From: SG8-38 sp041576815
GTDB taxonomy: Bacteria > Myxococcota_A > Polyangia > Polyangiales > Houyiibacteriaceae
Assembly (NCBI GenBank): GCA_041576815.1
Contig: JBFGKE010000056.1
Span: 1-16,634, forward strand
DNA length: 16,634 bases
Direction of reading: 5' to 3'
The stretch's first letter is position 1; every line of letters begins with the position of its first letter. Made by a program: the position numbers and the translations under genes. Below the pieces are notes generated by a model. That model was not told the DNA's origin. It ran no database searches and saw nothing but the letters and a program-made list of their open reading frames with translations. Positions 16,429 through 16,634 of the stretch are shown here, in pieces.

Positions 16429-16567
16429 CAGGGGTTAATTTCTCGGTGTCGGTCACGTATGGAGGGGCGAAAAAAATCGCGATATGGGGCGGAGTCGGCG
16501 TCGCGAATGACAAGTGGCCATGGCTTCGACCACCGCCAGTTGGCGTGAGCGCCGAGGGGAGGCTTGC

Positions 16568-16634
16568 GTGGCCAAACCTCTCCAGTCGTTCCGGCCACCT
16601 TTGCACGCCGACCCGTCCGATGCAGCCCCGTATC
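16568..16634 (+). CDS. Possible start of a further gene (partial)
   Basis: A GTG at 16568 has a strong GGGGAGG with a 5-nt spacer and opens a frame of 22 codons that runs off the window. It begins VAKPLQSFRPPLHADP. The stretch is too short to recognise. No promoter stands out between it and the tandem repeat; the 16430-16567 stretch shows nothing else I can support. Confidence 0.3.
   Translation, partial: MAKPLQSFRPPLHADPSDAAPY

Noticed and set aside
16403..16606. 67-codon minus-strand frame at the right end
   Set aside because: It ends inside the tandem repeat, has low complexity and no recognisable domain. A real gene is not supported.

Overview
The window is a GC-rich chromosomal segment from a myxobacterium-like (Myxococcota, formerly deltaproteobacterial) genome. 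The evidence for that is indirect. There are many lipoproteins with lipobox cysteines, one of them with a Gly-rich linker of the kind common in Polyangia. GTG starts and 4-nt gene overlaps are frequent. There is a discoidin/polytopic-membrane fusion, and an orphan MerR-like plus sigma-region-4 pair. The RNase P RNA is bacterial type A. No ribosomal RNA, tRNA, CRISPR array or intact transposase is visible.

Layout, left to right. (1) 1-3529, minus strand: an oligopeptide/dipeptide-type ABC importer in the unusual order inner permease (DppC-like), substrate-binding protein, then permease DppB-like, the last cut by the window edge. The genes overlap and no ATPase genes lie inside the window. (2) 3530-3796: a divergent, locally AT-rich control region with a candidate promoter and nested inverted repeats. 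(3) 3797-4908, plus: a MerR-like DNA-binding protein followed by a protein with a sigma-70 region 4 helix-turn-helix and a Cys cluster, ended by a textbook intrinsic terminator. (4) 4965-5303, minus: a small unknown protein. (5) 5423-8830, plus: a beta-propeller-like lipoprotein and a large secreted-discoidin plus multi-TM (GT-C-like) membrane protein. (6) 8861-9283: RNase P RNA (rnpB) with its terminator. (7) 9360-10535, plus: an alpha/beta-hydrolase lipoprotein whose 3' end overlaps the convergent operon. (8) 14515-10519, minus: a tight three-gene operon encoding a hotdog thioesterase, a ThDP enzyme closely resembling animal 2-hydroxyacyl-CoA lyase 2 (ILVBL/HACL2), and a class IV (HDAC11-like) deacylase with a long unassigned C-terminal extension. 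(9) 14585-16347, plus: a small acidic protein with its own promoter, then a translationally coupled pair of periplasmic thiol oxidoreductases (DsbA-like lipoprotein and TlpA-like protein). (10) 16348-16634: a perfect 36-bp tandem repeat with terminator-like hairpins, and possibly the start of a further gene.

The best candidate for an undescribed system is the thioesterase, 2-hydroxyacyl-CoA-lyase-like and HDAC11-like operon. All three gene products act on acyl groups. Human HDAC11 is a long-chain lysine defatty-acylase and human HACL2 cleaves 2-hydroxyacyl-CoA, so a coupled acyl-removal or acyl-degradation pathway is a reasonable inference. The second candidate is the MerR/sigma-region-4 regulatory pair. 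All function calls come from motif recognition by eye; no database search was run.
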